DNA from: Streptomyces sp. P3 | Lineage (GTDB): Bacteria > Actinomycetota > Actinomycetes > Streptomycetales > Streptomycetaceae | Assembly: GCA_016893485.2 (NCBI GenBank) | Contig: JAFEKX020000001.1 | Coordinates: 7,085,501-7,149,500, forward strand | Direction: 5' to 3' | Length of the DNA: 64,000 bases | Program-made: the position numbers and the translations under genes | Notes under the pieces: generated by a model | Database searches by the model: none | Seen by the model: the letters and a program-made list of their open reading frames with translations, nothing else | What the model was told of the DNA's origin: nothing | Part shown: positions 1-9,830 of the stretch, piece after piece | How the letters are laid out: the number at the start of each line of letters is the position of its first letter | Numbering within the stretch: position 1 is the first letter of the stretch

Positions 1-2650
1 GGACCTCACGGAGTCGGTCAACACGATGGCGTACCGGCTGACGGCCCAGGTGCGGGACATCGCCCTGGTGACGACGGCGGTCGCCAAGGGTGACCTGTCG
101 CGCAAGGTCACCGTCCATGTCGCCGGCGAGATGCTGGAGCTGAAGAACACCGTCAACACGATGGTGGACCAGCTGTCGTCGTTCTCCTCCGAGGTGACGC
201 GCGTCGCCCGTGAGGTGGGCACCGAGGGCGAGCTGGGCGGCCAGGCGCAGGTACCGGGTGTGGCCGGGGTGTGGAAGGACCTCACCGACTCGGTGAACAT
301 CATGGCCGGCAACCTGACGGCCCAGGTGCGCGGGATCGCGCAGGTGACGACGGCGGTCGCCAACGGTGACCTGTCGCAGAAGGTGACCGTGTCGGCGCGG
401 GGCGAGGTCGCCCAGCTCGCCGAGACGATCAACCAGATGACCGAGACGCTGCGGACGTTCGCGGACGAGGTCACGCGCGTGGCCAACGAGGTCGGTGCCG
501 AGGGGCAGCTCGGCGGGCAGGCGAACGTGCCGGGTGCGGCGGGAACGTGGAAGGACCTCACCGATTCGGTGAACACGGTCTTCCGGAACCTGACCATCCA
601 GGTGCGGGACATCGCCGCCGTGACGACGGCCGTGGCGAGCGGTGACCTGTCCCAGAAGGTCACCGTGAACGTGGCCGGCGAGATGCTGGAACTGAAGAAC
701 ACCGTCAACGGGATGGTCGACCAGCTGTCCTCGTTCGGTGCCGAGGTCACGCGCGTGGCCCGTGAGATCGGGGTCGAGGGCGAACTGGGCGGCCAGGCGC
801 AGGTGCCGGGCGCGGCCGGTACCTGGAAGGACCTGACGGACTCCGTCAACACGGCGTTCCGCAACCTCACCGGACAGGTGAGGAACATCGCGCAGGTGAC
901 GACGGCCGTGGCCAACGGCGACCTGTCGCAGAAGGTCACCGTCGACGTGTCCGGCGAGATGCTTCAGTTGAAGAACACCGTCAACACGATGGTGGACCAG
1001 CTGTCGTCGTTCGCCGACCAGGTGACCCGGATGGCCCGTGACGTGGGCACCGAGGGCCGACTCGGCGGCCAGGCGCGCGTGGACGGCGTCTCGGGCACCT
1101 GGAAGGAGCTCACCGACTCCGTCAACTCGATGGCGGGGGAACCTGACGTCCCAGGTGCGCAACATCGCCCAGGTGACCACGGCGGTGGCCCAGGGCGACC
1201 TGTCCCAGAAGATCGACGTGGACGCGCGCGGCGAGATCCTGGAGCTGAAGAACACCATCAACACGATGGTCGACCAGCTCTCCGCCTTCGCCGACCAGGT
1301 GACCCGGGTGGCCCGCGAGGTGGGCACCGAGGGCCGTCTGGGCGGGCAGGCGCAGGTGCCGGGCGTGGCCGGCGTGTGGCGGGACCTGACCGACTCGGTG
1401 AACGGCATGGCCGGCAACCTCACCGCGCAGGTCCGCAACATCGCCCAGGTCGCGACCGCGGTGGCCCGGGGTGACCTGTCCCAGAAGATCACCGTGGACG
1501 CGCGCGGGGAGATCCTGGAGCTGAAGAACACCCTGAACACGATGGTCGACCAGCTGTCCTCGTTCGCCGAGGAGGTCACGCGGGTGGCCCGCGAGGTGGG
1601 CACCGAGGGGCAGTTGGGCGGGCAGGCCGAGGTGCAGGGTGTCTCCGGCACCTGGAAGGACCTCACGCAGTCGGTGAACTTCATGGCGAACAACCTGACC
1701 ATCCAGGTGCGCCAGATCGCCGAGGTCACGACCGCCGTCGCCAAGGGCGACCTCTCCAAGAAGATCACCGTCGACGCCAAGGGCGAGATCCTCGAACTCG
1801 TCACGACCGTCAACACGATGGTCGACCAGCTGTCGTCCTTCGCCGAGCAGGTGACCCGGGTGGCCCGCGAGGTGGGCACCGAGGGCATCCTGGGCGGCCA
1901 GGCGCACGTACCGGGTGTCACGGGCATCTGGAAGGACCTCAGCGGCAACGTCAACCTGATGGCCAACAACCTGACCGTGCAGGTGCGGAACATCTCCCAG
2001 GTCGCGGCGGCCGTCGCCAACGGCGACCTGACCCGGACGGTGACGATCGAGGCGCGCGGTGAGGTCGCGCAGCTCGCCGACACCTTCAACACCATGGTGA
2101 AGACGCTGAGTTCGTTCGCCGACCAGGTCACCAAGGTGGCCCGTGAGGTGGGTACGGACGGCATCCTCGGTCAGGCGCGCGTGCCCGGTGTGGCCGGCAC
2201 GTGGAAGGACCTCACCGAGTCGGTGAACGGGATGGCGTCCAACCTGACCGGTCAGGTGCGCAACATCGCGATGGTCACCACGGCCATCGCCAAGGGCGAC
2301 CTGACCAAGAAGATCGACATCGACGCCCGGGGCGAGATCCTCGAACTGAAGACCACGATCAACACGATGGTCGACCAGCTGTCGTCCTTCGCCGAGGAAG
2401 TGACCCGGGTCGCCCGCGAGGTGGGCACCGAGGGGCAGCTCGGCGGTCAGGCACGCGTGCGTGACGTCGACGGCACCTGGCGCGACCTCACCGAGTCGGT
2501 GAACGAGATGGCCGGGAACCTGACCCGGCAGGTGCGTGCCATCGCGCGCGTGGCGACCGCGGTGACCCGAGGCGACCTCAACCTGAAGATCGACGTCGAC
2601 GCGGCCGGCGAGATCCAGGAGCTGCAGGACTACATCAACAAGATGATCGC
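1..2650 (+). repeat. Ten tandem 276-bp coding repeats (HAMP units)
   Basis: The 5' part of osaA is a direct tandem array with a period of 276 bp (92 codons; one copy is 3 bp shorter). Each unit reads approximately NLTxQVRxIAxVTTAVAxGDL, then a KNTVNTMVDQLSSF-type helix and a GTEGxLGGQAxVPGVxGxWKDLT linker. Units begin near 26, 302, 578, 854, 1130, 1407, 1683, 1959, 2232 and 2508. The first and last units are the most divergent, and two units (near 302 and 1959) carry a GEVAQLA variant in place of GEILELK. Confidence 0.9.
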
Positions 2651-4815
2651 CAACCTGCGCGACACCACGATCGCCAACAAGGAGCAGGACTGGCTCAAGG
2701 GCAACCTCGCCCGCATCTCCGCGCTGATGCAGGGCCGCCGCGACCTGGACGACGTCGCCTCGCTGATCATGAGCGAACTGACACCGGTGGTCTCCGCGCA
2801 GCACGGCGCGTTCTTCCTCGCGCTGCCCCTCGCGGACGCCGAGGGCGAGGACGCGTACGAACTGCGCATGCTCGGGTCGTACGGCTACTCCATGGGCTCC
2901 ATGCCGACCTCGTTCAGGCCCGGTGAGGCGCTGATCGGGACGGCCGCCCAGGAGCGGCGCACGATCCTCGTGGAGAACGCGCCCAGCGGGTACCTGAAGA
3001 TCTCCTCGGGGCTCGGGAGGCGCCGCCCGCGCAGGTGATCGTCCTTCCGGTGCTGTTCGAGGGGAAGGTGCTCGGCATCATCGAGCTGGCCTCCTTCACG
3101 CCCTTCACGCACATCCAGAAGGACTTCCTCAACCAGATCGCCGAGATGATCGCGACCAGCGTCAACACCATCTCCGTCAACACCAAGACGGAGGTGCTGC
3201 TGAAGCAGTCGCAGGAGCTGACCGAGCAACTCCGCGAGCGGTCGGCCGAGTTGGAGAACCGGCAGAAGGCACTCCAGTCGTCCAACGCCGAACTGGAGGA
3301 GAAGGCCGAGCTGTTGGCCCAGCAGAACCGCGACATCGAGGTGAAGAACACCGAGATCGAGGAGGCGCGGCAGGTCCTGGAGGAGCGTGCCGAGCAGCTC
3401 GCGGTGTCGATGCGCTACAAGAGCGAGTTCCTCGCCAACATGTCGCACGAGTTGCGCACACCGCTCAACTCGCTGCTGATCCTGGCCAAGCTGCTCGCCG
3501 ACAACGCGGAGGGGAACCTCTCCCCGAAGCAGGTCGAGTTCGCCGAGACCATTCACGGCGCCGGGTCCGACCTGCTCCAGCTGATCAACGACATCCTGGA
3601 CCTGTCGAAGGTCGAGGCGGGCAAGATGGACGTGTCCCCGACACGCATCGCGCTCGTCCAGCTCGTCGACTACGTAGAGGCCACTTTCCGCCCGCTGACC
3701 GCGGAGAAGGGTCTCGACCTGTCGGTCCGGGTGTCGCCGGAACTGCCCGCCACGCTCCACACCGACGAGCAGCGACTGCTCCAGGTGCTGCGCAACCTGC
3801 TCTCCAACGCGGTGAAGTTCACCGACTCCGGAGCGGTCGAACTGGTCATCCGCCCGGCCGGCGCCGATGTGCCGGTGGCGATCCGGGAGCAGCTCCTGGA
3901 GGCCGGTTCGCTGCGGGACGCGGACGCCGACCTGATCGCGTTCTCCGTGACCGACACCGGGATCGGGATCGCGGGCAGCAAGATGCGGGTCATCTTCGAG
4001 GCGTTCAAGCAGGCCGACGGTACGACCAGCCGCAAGTACGGCGGTACGGGCCTCGGGCTGTCGATCTCCCGGGAGATCGCCCAGCTGCTCGGCGGCGAGA
4101 TCCACGCGCAGAGCGAACCGGGCCGCGGATCGACCTTCACGCTGTATTTGCCCCTGCACCCCACCGAACTGCCCCCGCAGGGGTACCAGCAGCTGCCCGC
4201 GCTGGAGGCGGGCGACCTGGTGGCGTCCGCGGCGGAGCTCGCCGAGCTGTCGGAGCGGAGCGAGGTGGGCATCGAGACGCCGGCCGAGGTGAAGTCGTAC
4301 CACGAGACGCAGAACGGCGCCGCCGCGCTCTTCAGGCGCCGCCGCAGGGCCGTCGAGCAGTCCACGCAGCTCGGGCACACCGTGCGCGACCAGTGGGCGG
4401 CCGAGGAGTCCGCGCCGACCCCCGCCGGGGCATCCGGTTCGGCGGGGAGAAGGTGCTGATCGTCGACGACGACATCCGCAACGTCTTCGCGCTGACCAGC
4501 GTCCTGGAACAGCACGGCCTGTCCGTGCTGTACGCCGAGAACGGCCGCGAGGGCATCGAAGTCCTGGAGCAGCACGACGATGTGACGGTCGTTCTGATGG
4601 ACATCATGATGCCGGAGATGGACGGCTACGCGACGACGACGGCGATCCGCAGGATGCCGCAGTTCGCCGGGCTGCCGATCATCGCGCTGACCGCGAAGGC
4701 GATGAAGGGCGACCGGGAGAAGGCGATCGAGTCCGGAGCCTCGGACTACGTGACCAAGCCGGTCGATCCCGATCACCTGTTGTCGGTGATGGAGCAGTGG
4801 ATGCGGCCGGAGTGA
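1..4815 (+). CDS. osaA: Hybrid sensor histidine kinase OsaA, HAMP-repeat type (5' partial, three frameshifts)
   Basis: Cytoplasmic-type hybrid histidine kinase that with OsaB is known to act in osmoadaptation of S. coelicolor. The reading frame is already open at base 1, so the start lies upstream. In order: ten HAMP units of about 92 residues (to about 2650), a GAF-like domain (about 2700-3180), a coiled coil (about 3190-3410), HisKA with phospho-acceptor His in FLANMSHELRTP (codon 3446-3448), HATPase_c with LLSNAVKF, DTGIGI and GGTGLGLS, and a C-terminal receiver whose phospho-Asp is in VLMDIMMPEMDG (codon 4600-4602). No transmembrane segment is visible in the part present. The frame breaks three times: an extra G at about 1135 and lost bases at about 3012 and 4432, all in G runs; the repaired protein is collinear throughout. 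osaB follows 286 bp downstream on the same strand. Family assignment is secure; the symbol rests on this synteny and architecture. Confidence 0.9.
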
Positions 4816-5101
4816 CGAAATCGACCGGACCTGACGGGAAAGCAGTGGGAACGCTACGGGGAACGTTCGGTGTGCACGCGGAGTTGCTGACTCAGTGTGG
4901 CCGAAGCCGTGTAGAACCACGGGATTCGGGGAACCTTCTGGTCTCCCGCTACGTTTCTGCTACGTGCACAGTGACATCGCGGTGACAGGGTGTGGCGACA
5001 GGCGGGGTGCGGCTACCATGACCGGCACAAGGACGGGCGACGCAAGAGAGTCGTCCCCTGGGGCGGCGCCCGGTGCACATCCGGGGCGAGGAGGGCGGGC
5101 C
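4816..5101 (+). promoter_or_regulatory. osaA-osaB intergenic region
   Basis: This stretch of 286 bp separates the two osmoadaptation genes. I see no gene in it. It ends in a strong ribosome binding site (GAGGAGG, 5090-5096) that fixes the osaB start. A TACCAT hexamer at about 5014 could be a -10 box, but no convincing -35 sits at normal spacing, so the promoter position is not decided. Confidence 0.3.
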
Positions 5102-5785
5102 ATGGTGCAGAAGGCCAAGATCCTCCTGGTCGATGACCGGCCGGAGAATCTGCTGGCGCTGGAGGCCATCCTCTCTGCGCTCGATCAGACACTGGTTCGG
5201 GCATCTTCCGGGGAGGAAGCGCTCAAAGCGCTGCTCACGGACGACTTCGCGGTCATTCTGCTGGACGTCCAGATGCCAGGCATGGACGGTTTCGAAACCG
5301 CCGCGCACATCAAGCGACGGGAGCGGACCCGGGACATCCCGATCATCTTCCTCACCGCGATCAACCACGGCCCGCACCACACCTTCCGGGGTTACGCGGC
5401 GGGCGCGGTCGACTACATCTCCAAGCCGTTCGACCCGTGGGTGCTGCGCGCGAAGGTCTCGGTCTTCGTCGAGCTGTACATGAAGAACTGCCAGCTGCGG
5501 GAGCAGGCGGCGCTGCTGCGGCTCCAGTTGGAGGGCGGCGGCAAGCCCGCGGCCGGTGCGGCCAAGGAACCGGCCGGACTGCTCGCCGAGCTGTCGGCGC
5601 GGCTCGCGGCCGTCGAGGAGCAGGCGGAGGCGCTGTCCAAGCAGCTCGACGACGAGTCGGCGGACGCGGCGGCCGTGGCCACCGCGGCCCATCTCGAACG
5701 CAAACTCACCGGCCTGCGCAGGGCACTCGACGCCCTGGAGCCGGGCACCGGCAGCGGAGCAGCATCCGTCCCGTCGCAGAACTGA
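5102..5785 (+). CDS. osaB: Response regulator OsaB with C-terminal coiled coil
   Basis: Response regulator of 227 residues, partner of the hybrid kinase upstream; OsaB is required for osmoadaptation in S. coelicolor. The N-terminal receiver carries the acidic pocket in ILLVDDRPEN, phospho-Asp in ILLDVQMPGMDGF (codon 5264-5266), the switch Thr in IIFLTA and Lys in YISKPFDP. Residues after about 130 form an Ala/Glu/Leu-rich coiled coil with no DNA-binding domain, so output is likely through protein contacts. ATG 5102 was chosen because GAGGAGG lies 5 bp upstream and the receiver begins a few residues later; a longer open frame extends upstream without a ribosome binding site. No frameshift is seen. 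The C-terminal third is very rich in alanine and acidic residues. Confidence 0.9.
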   Translation: MVQKAKILLVDDRPENLLALEAILSALDQTLVRASSGEEALKALLTDDFAVILLDVQMPGMDGFETAAHIKRRERTRDIPIIFLTAINHGPHHTFRGYAAGAVDYISKPFDPWVLRAKVSVFVELYMKNCQLREQAALLRLQLEGGGKPAAGAAKEPAGLLAELSARLAAVEEQAEALSKQLDDESADAAAVATAAHLERKLTGLRRALDALEPGTGSGAASVPSQN

Positions 5786-5908
5786 CGTCCGCCGCGGGCG
5801 CAGTTGTGCGTGAGCGAGCGTCAGTTCCCCGTCCCGTACGGGCGACACGAACGGGTGAAGCAGTGGGCACACGTGTCCGCCGCCGTCTCCACAGGTAACC
5901 TCACACCT

Positions 5909-8610
5909 ATGGCCTCACGTCCCTCCGCAGCCAAGAAGCAGCCCGCCAAGAGGGCTGCTCCGGCGAAGGCCCCGGCGAAGAAGGCCGCTGCGAAACGGGC
6001 CCCGGCGAAGAAGGCGGTCGCCAAGAAGACCGCCCGCCCCGCGCCCCGGCCGGCGCCCAGCCCCACCGGAGGCATCGTCCGGCTCGTGCGCGCCGTCTGG
6101 CTCGGCACCGCGCACGCCGTCGGCGCCGTGTTCCGCGGCATAGGGCAGGGGGCGAAGAACTTGGACCCGGCCCACCGCAAGGACGGCGTAGCGCTGCTGC
6201 TGTTCGGCCTCGCGCTGATCGTCGCCGCCGGCACCTGGGCCGACCTGCGCGGCCCGGTCGGCGACCTCGTCGAGATCCTGGTGACCGGCGCCTTCGGCCG
6301 TCTCGACCTGCTCGTGCCGATACTGCTCGCGGTGATCGGCGTGCGCTTCGTCCGGCACCCCGAGAAGCCCGAGGCCAACGGCCGCATCGTGATCGGCCTC
6401 TCGGCGCTCGTCATCGGCGTGCTCGGCCAGGTCCACATCGCGTGCGGCGCGCCCGCCCGCAGCGCCGGCATGCAGGCCATAAGGGACGCCGGCGGCCTCA
6501 TCGGCTGGGCGGTGGCGACCCCGCTGACCTACACCATGGGCGAGGTCCTCGCCGTACCCCTGCTGGTGCTGCTCACGATCTTCGGGCTGCTGGTCGTCAC
6601 GGCCACGCCCGTCAACGCCATCCCGCAGCGCCTGCGGCTGCTCGGCGTGAAGCTGGGCATCGTCCACGACTTCGACCGCGAGGACGAGTTCGGCGGCGAG
6701 GACGACGAGCGCTACGACGAGCAGTGGCGCGAGGCGCTGCCCCCGCGCACCCGCAGGCGCGGGAGCGCCCCCGAGGCCTACGACCCCGACAGCGCGGAGC
6801 AGGACGCCCTCACGAAGCGCCGGAGCCGCCCCCGGCGCTCCGCGGTGCCCCAGCCCGACATGAACCGCCCCATGGACGCCGTGGACGTCGCCGCCGCCGC
6901 GGCGGCGCTCGACGGGGCCGTCCTGCACGGCATGCCGCCCTCGCCGATCGTCGCCGACCTCACCCAGGGCGTCCGGGCGGGAGGCGACCGCGAGGACACC
7001 ACCCCGACGCCCGTCCCGGCCCCCGCCGCGCGCCCCAAGCAGGAGAAGCTCAAGGGCGAGGTCATGGACCTCACCAAGGCGCCCCCGGAGGAACCCCGCG
7101 ACCTCCCGCCGCGCGCCGAGCAGCTCCAGCTCTCCGGCGACATCACGTACGCGCTGCCCGCTCGACCTCCTCACGCGCGGGGGCCCCGGCAAGGCACGCA
7201 GCGCCGCGAACGACGCCGTCGTCGCCTCCCTGACGAACGTCTTCTCCGAGTTCAAGGTCGACGCCGCCGTCACCGGCTTCACGCGCGGGCCGACGGTCAC
7301 GCGCTACGAGGTGGAGCTCGGCCCCGCCGTCAAGGTCGAACGGATCACCGCGCTCACCAAGAACATCGCCTACGCCGTCGCCAGCCCCGACGTGCGGATC
7401 ATCAGCCCCATCCCGGCAAGTCCGCGGTCGGCATCGAGATCCCGAACACGGACCGCGAGATGGTCAACGTCGGTGACGTGCTGCGCCTCGCTGACGCGGC
7501 CGAGGACGACCACCCGATGCTCGTGGCGCTCGGCAAGGACGTCGAGGGCGGCTACGTCATGGCCAACATGGCGAAGATGCCGCACATCCTGGTGGCCGGT
7601 GCCACCGGCTCCGGCAAGTCGTCCTGCATCAACTGCCTGATCACGTCGATCATGTGCCGGGCGACCCCGAGGACGTCCGCATGGTCCTCGTCGACCCCAA
7701 GCGCGTCGAACTGACCGCCTACGAAGGCATCCCGCACCTGATCACACCCATCATCACCAACCCGAAGCGGGCCGCCGAGGCGCTCCAGTGGGTCGTACGC
7801 GAGATGGACCTCAGGTATGACGACCTCGCCGCCTTCGGGTACCGGCACATCGACGACTTCAACCAGGCCATCCGCGACGGCAAACTGAAGACCCCGGAAG
7901 GCAGCGAGCGGGAGCTCAAGACCTATCCGTACCTCCTGGTGATCGTCGACGAGCTGGCCGACCTGATGATGGTCGCGCCGCGGGACGTCGAGGACTCGAT
8001 CGTGCGCATCACACAGCTCGCGCGCGCGGCCGGCATCCACCTGGTGCTCGCGACCCAGCGCCCGTCCGTCGACGTCGTCACCGGTCTCATCAAGGCGAAC
8101 GTGCCCTCCAGGCTCGCGTTCGCCACCTCGTCCCTGGCCGACTCCCGGGTCATCCTCGACCAGCCCGGCGCCGAGAAGCTCATCGGCAAGGGTGACGGCC
8201 TGTATCTGCCGATGGGTCAGAACAAGCCCACCCGTATGCAGGGCGCGTTCGTCACCGAGGACGAGATCCACGCCGTCGTGCAGCACTGCAAGGACCAGAT
8301 GACGCCGGTCTTCCGGGACGACGTCACCGTGGGCACCAAGCAGAAGAAGGAGGTCGACGAGGAGATCGGCGACGACCTCGACCTGCTGTGCCAGGCGGCC
8401 GAACTGGTCGTGTCCACGCAGTTCGGGTCGACCTCGATGCTCCAGCGCAAACTGCGCGTCGGCTTCGCCAAGGCCGGGCGGCTCATGGACCTCATGGAGT
8501 CCCGGAACATCGTCGGACCCAGCGAGGGCTCCAAGGCACGTGACGTTCTTGTGAAGGCCGACGAGCTGGATGGCGTGCTCGCGGTGATCCGCGGGGAGTC
8601 TGAAGGGTAG
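5909..8610 (+). CDS. ftsK: DNA translocase FtsK/SpoIIIE (three frameshifts)
   Basis: Septum-located hexameric ATPase that pumps DNA during sporulation septation and chromosome segregation. The N-terminus (5930-6060) is a Lys/Ala/Pro-rich tail of AKKA-type repeats, followed by about four membrane segments (6190-6620), an acidic/proline linker (6670-7130), the alpha domain, the motor with Walker A GATGSGKSS (about 7600) and Walker B VIVDELADLMM (about 7940), and the gamma winged helix ending in GSKARDVLV. Frame breaks: two C missing at about 7158 (should read LPPLDLL), one base missing at about 7413 (PIPGKSAVG) and one at about 7664 (ATPEDVRM). ATG 5909 is preferred because TAACCT, a good -10 box, ends 7 bp before it, which implies a leaderless or nearly leaderless transcript; the open frame extends further upstream. 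Product identity is certain; the breaks look like sequencing errors in an essential-type gene. Confidence 0.93.
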
Positions 8611-8789
8611 GCGTCCGCCGAAAGGATGAGACCGTGACTCACCCGTTAGAGATCGCCGGGCAACCGTTTCCCTTTGCCGTACGTCAAGTTGAGCGAGAAG
8701 ACAGATCGGGCTCCCACCATGGGGTCCGTGTCTGCCTCGCCGTCGGGCGTTCCTTCCATACCGATGGCGTACAAAGTCCCACCGCCCGG

Positions 8790-8818
8790 TTGCCCCACCC
8801 TTCTGTACCCCCTAGACT
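8790..8818 (+). promoter_or_regulatory. Candidate vegetative promoter for the RodZ-like gene
   Basis: TTGCCC (8790-8795) and TAGACT (8813-8818) are separated by exactly 17 bp, a good SigA/HrdB-type pair. The start GTG 8861 is 43 bp further on and has a GAAAGG ribosome binding site at about 8849. The rest of the gap after ftsK (8611-8860) holds no convincing gene. Confidence 0.5.
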
Positions 8819-8860
8819 GAATTTCCAGCACAGGCGGCTACACGCTCGAAAGGCGCCCCC

Positions 8861-9720
8861 GTGTCCATCGGCAACTCCCCTGAAGACGACCGTCCGTTCG
8901 AAGACGGCCGATCCGAAGACGGCCATGAGGAAGAAGTCCGCCCTTCCGTCGGCCGAGCCCTGCAGCAGGCACGTATCGCCGCCGGACTGACCGTCGACGA
9001 CGTCAGCAGTGCCACCCGGGTCCGCATCGCCATCGTGCACGCCATCGAGGCCGACGACTTCACGCCCTGCGGCGGTGACGTCTACGCGCGCGGGCACATC
9101 AGGACCCTCGCCAAGGCCGTCCACATCGATCCGGCCCCGCTCCTCGCCCGCTACGACGACGACCACGGCGGGCGTCCCGCGCCGACGCCGGCGGCGCCCT
9201 CTTCGAGGCGGAACGTATCCGCCCGGAGCGCCGCGGACCCAACTGGACCGCGGCCATGGTCGCCGCGATCGTCGCGGTGATCGGCTTCGTCGGGTTCACC
9301 GCGGTCAAGGGCGGCGACAGCGACAGTGACGCCGCGTCACAGGTCACCCAGGGCACCACGCCCTCCGCCAGCAAGCCCGCCAAGCCGAAGCCCTCGAACA
9401 GCGACTCCGCCACGCCGAAGTCGGACCCCTCCGACAGTGCCATCGCCGCCGCGCCGCAGGACAAGGTGACGGTCCAGGTGAGCGCTGTCGACGGCCGCAG
9501 CTGGATCTCCGCCAAGGACCACAACGGCCGGATGCTCTTCGACGGACTCCTCAAGAAGGGCGAGTCGAAGACCTTCCAGGACAGCTCGAAGGTCAACCTG
9601 ATCCTCGGCGACGCCGGGGTCATCCAGCTCTACGTCAACGGCAAGAAGATCGAGGACGACTTCCAGCCCGGAGCTGTGGAGCGCCTCACGTACACCAAGG
9701 GCGACCCCGAGGTCGGCTGA
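8861..9720 (+). CDS. RodZ-like membrane-anchored helix-turn-helix protein (one frameshift)
   Basis: Membrane protein with a cytoplasmic HTH and an extracytoplasmic DUF4115-type beta domain, the layout of the cell-shape factor RodZ. The HTH (about residues 28-95) contains LQQARIAAGLTVDDVSSATR and VYARGHIRTLAK; one membrane helix lies around AAIVAVIGFVGFTAV (about 9260-9300); then comes a Ser/Ala/Pro-rich spacer and a C-terminal domain starting KVTVQVSAVDGRSWI. A missing C at about 9197 splits the gene; restoring it joins AAPLFEAERIRP to the membrane part. GTG 8861 is supported by GAAAGG upstream and by the start of the acidic leader. It lies between ftsK and rimO, as in other Streptomyces. Whether it influences cell shape here is inference. 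Confidence 0.8.
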
Positions 9721-9800
9721 GGCCTCCAGGCCGGTCCACCGGTCCGACAGGGTGCTTGTTCAAGGGGTTGGCCAAGATCGGCCAGCCCCTTCGACGTGGG

Positions 9801-9823
9801 GTGTCAGTGGGACGAAGTAGTCT
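9801..9823 (+). promoter_or_regulatory. PafBC/RecA_NDp-type promoter of rimO
   Basis: GTGTCAGTG (9801-9809), eight bases, then TAGTCT (9818-9823). This differs by one base from the actinobacterial DNA-damage promoter consensus TTGTCRGTG-N8-TAN3T, which in mycobacteria is bound by PafBC. The -10 box ends 7 bp before ATG 9831, so the transcript would be essentially leaderless. Confidence 0.6.
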
Positions 9824-9830
9824 TGAGCCC

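Noticed and set aside
1122..2804. Long minus-strand frame opposite the kinase repeats
   Set aside because: It is the antisense shadow of the HAMP repeats; composition is His/Val/Gly-rich with no known motif.
2885..4378. Minus-strand frame of 497 codons opposite the kinase domains
   Set aside because: Complement of HisKA/HATPase coding sequence; open only because of high GC.
5915..7300. Minus-strand frame opposite ftsK
   Set aside because: Antisense shadow, no ribosome binding site or recognisable protein.
8634..8990. Short gene starting at GTG 8634 after ftsK
   Set aside because: It overlaps the promoter and start of the RodZ-like gene in another frame and has no family features.
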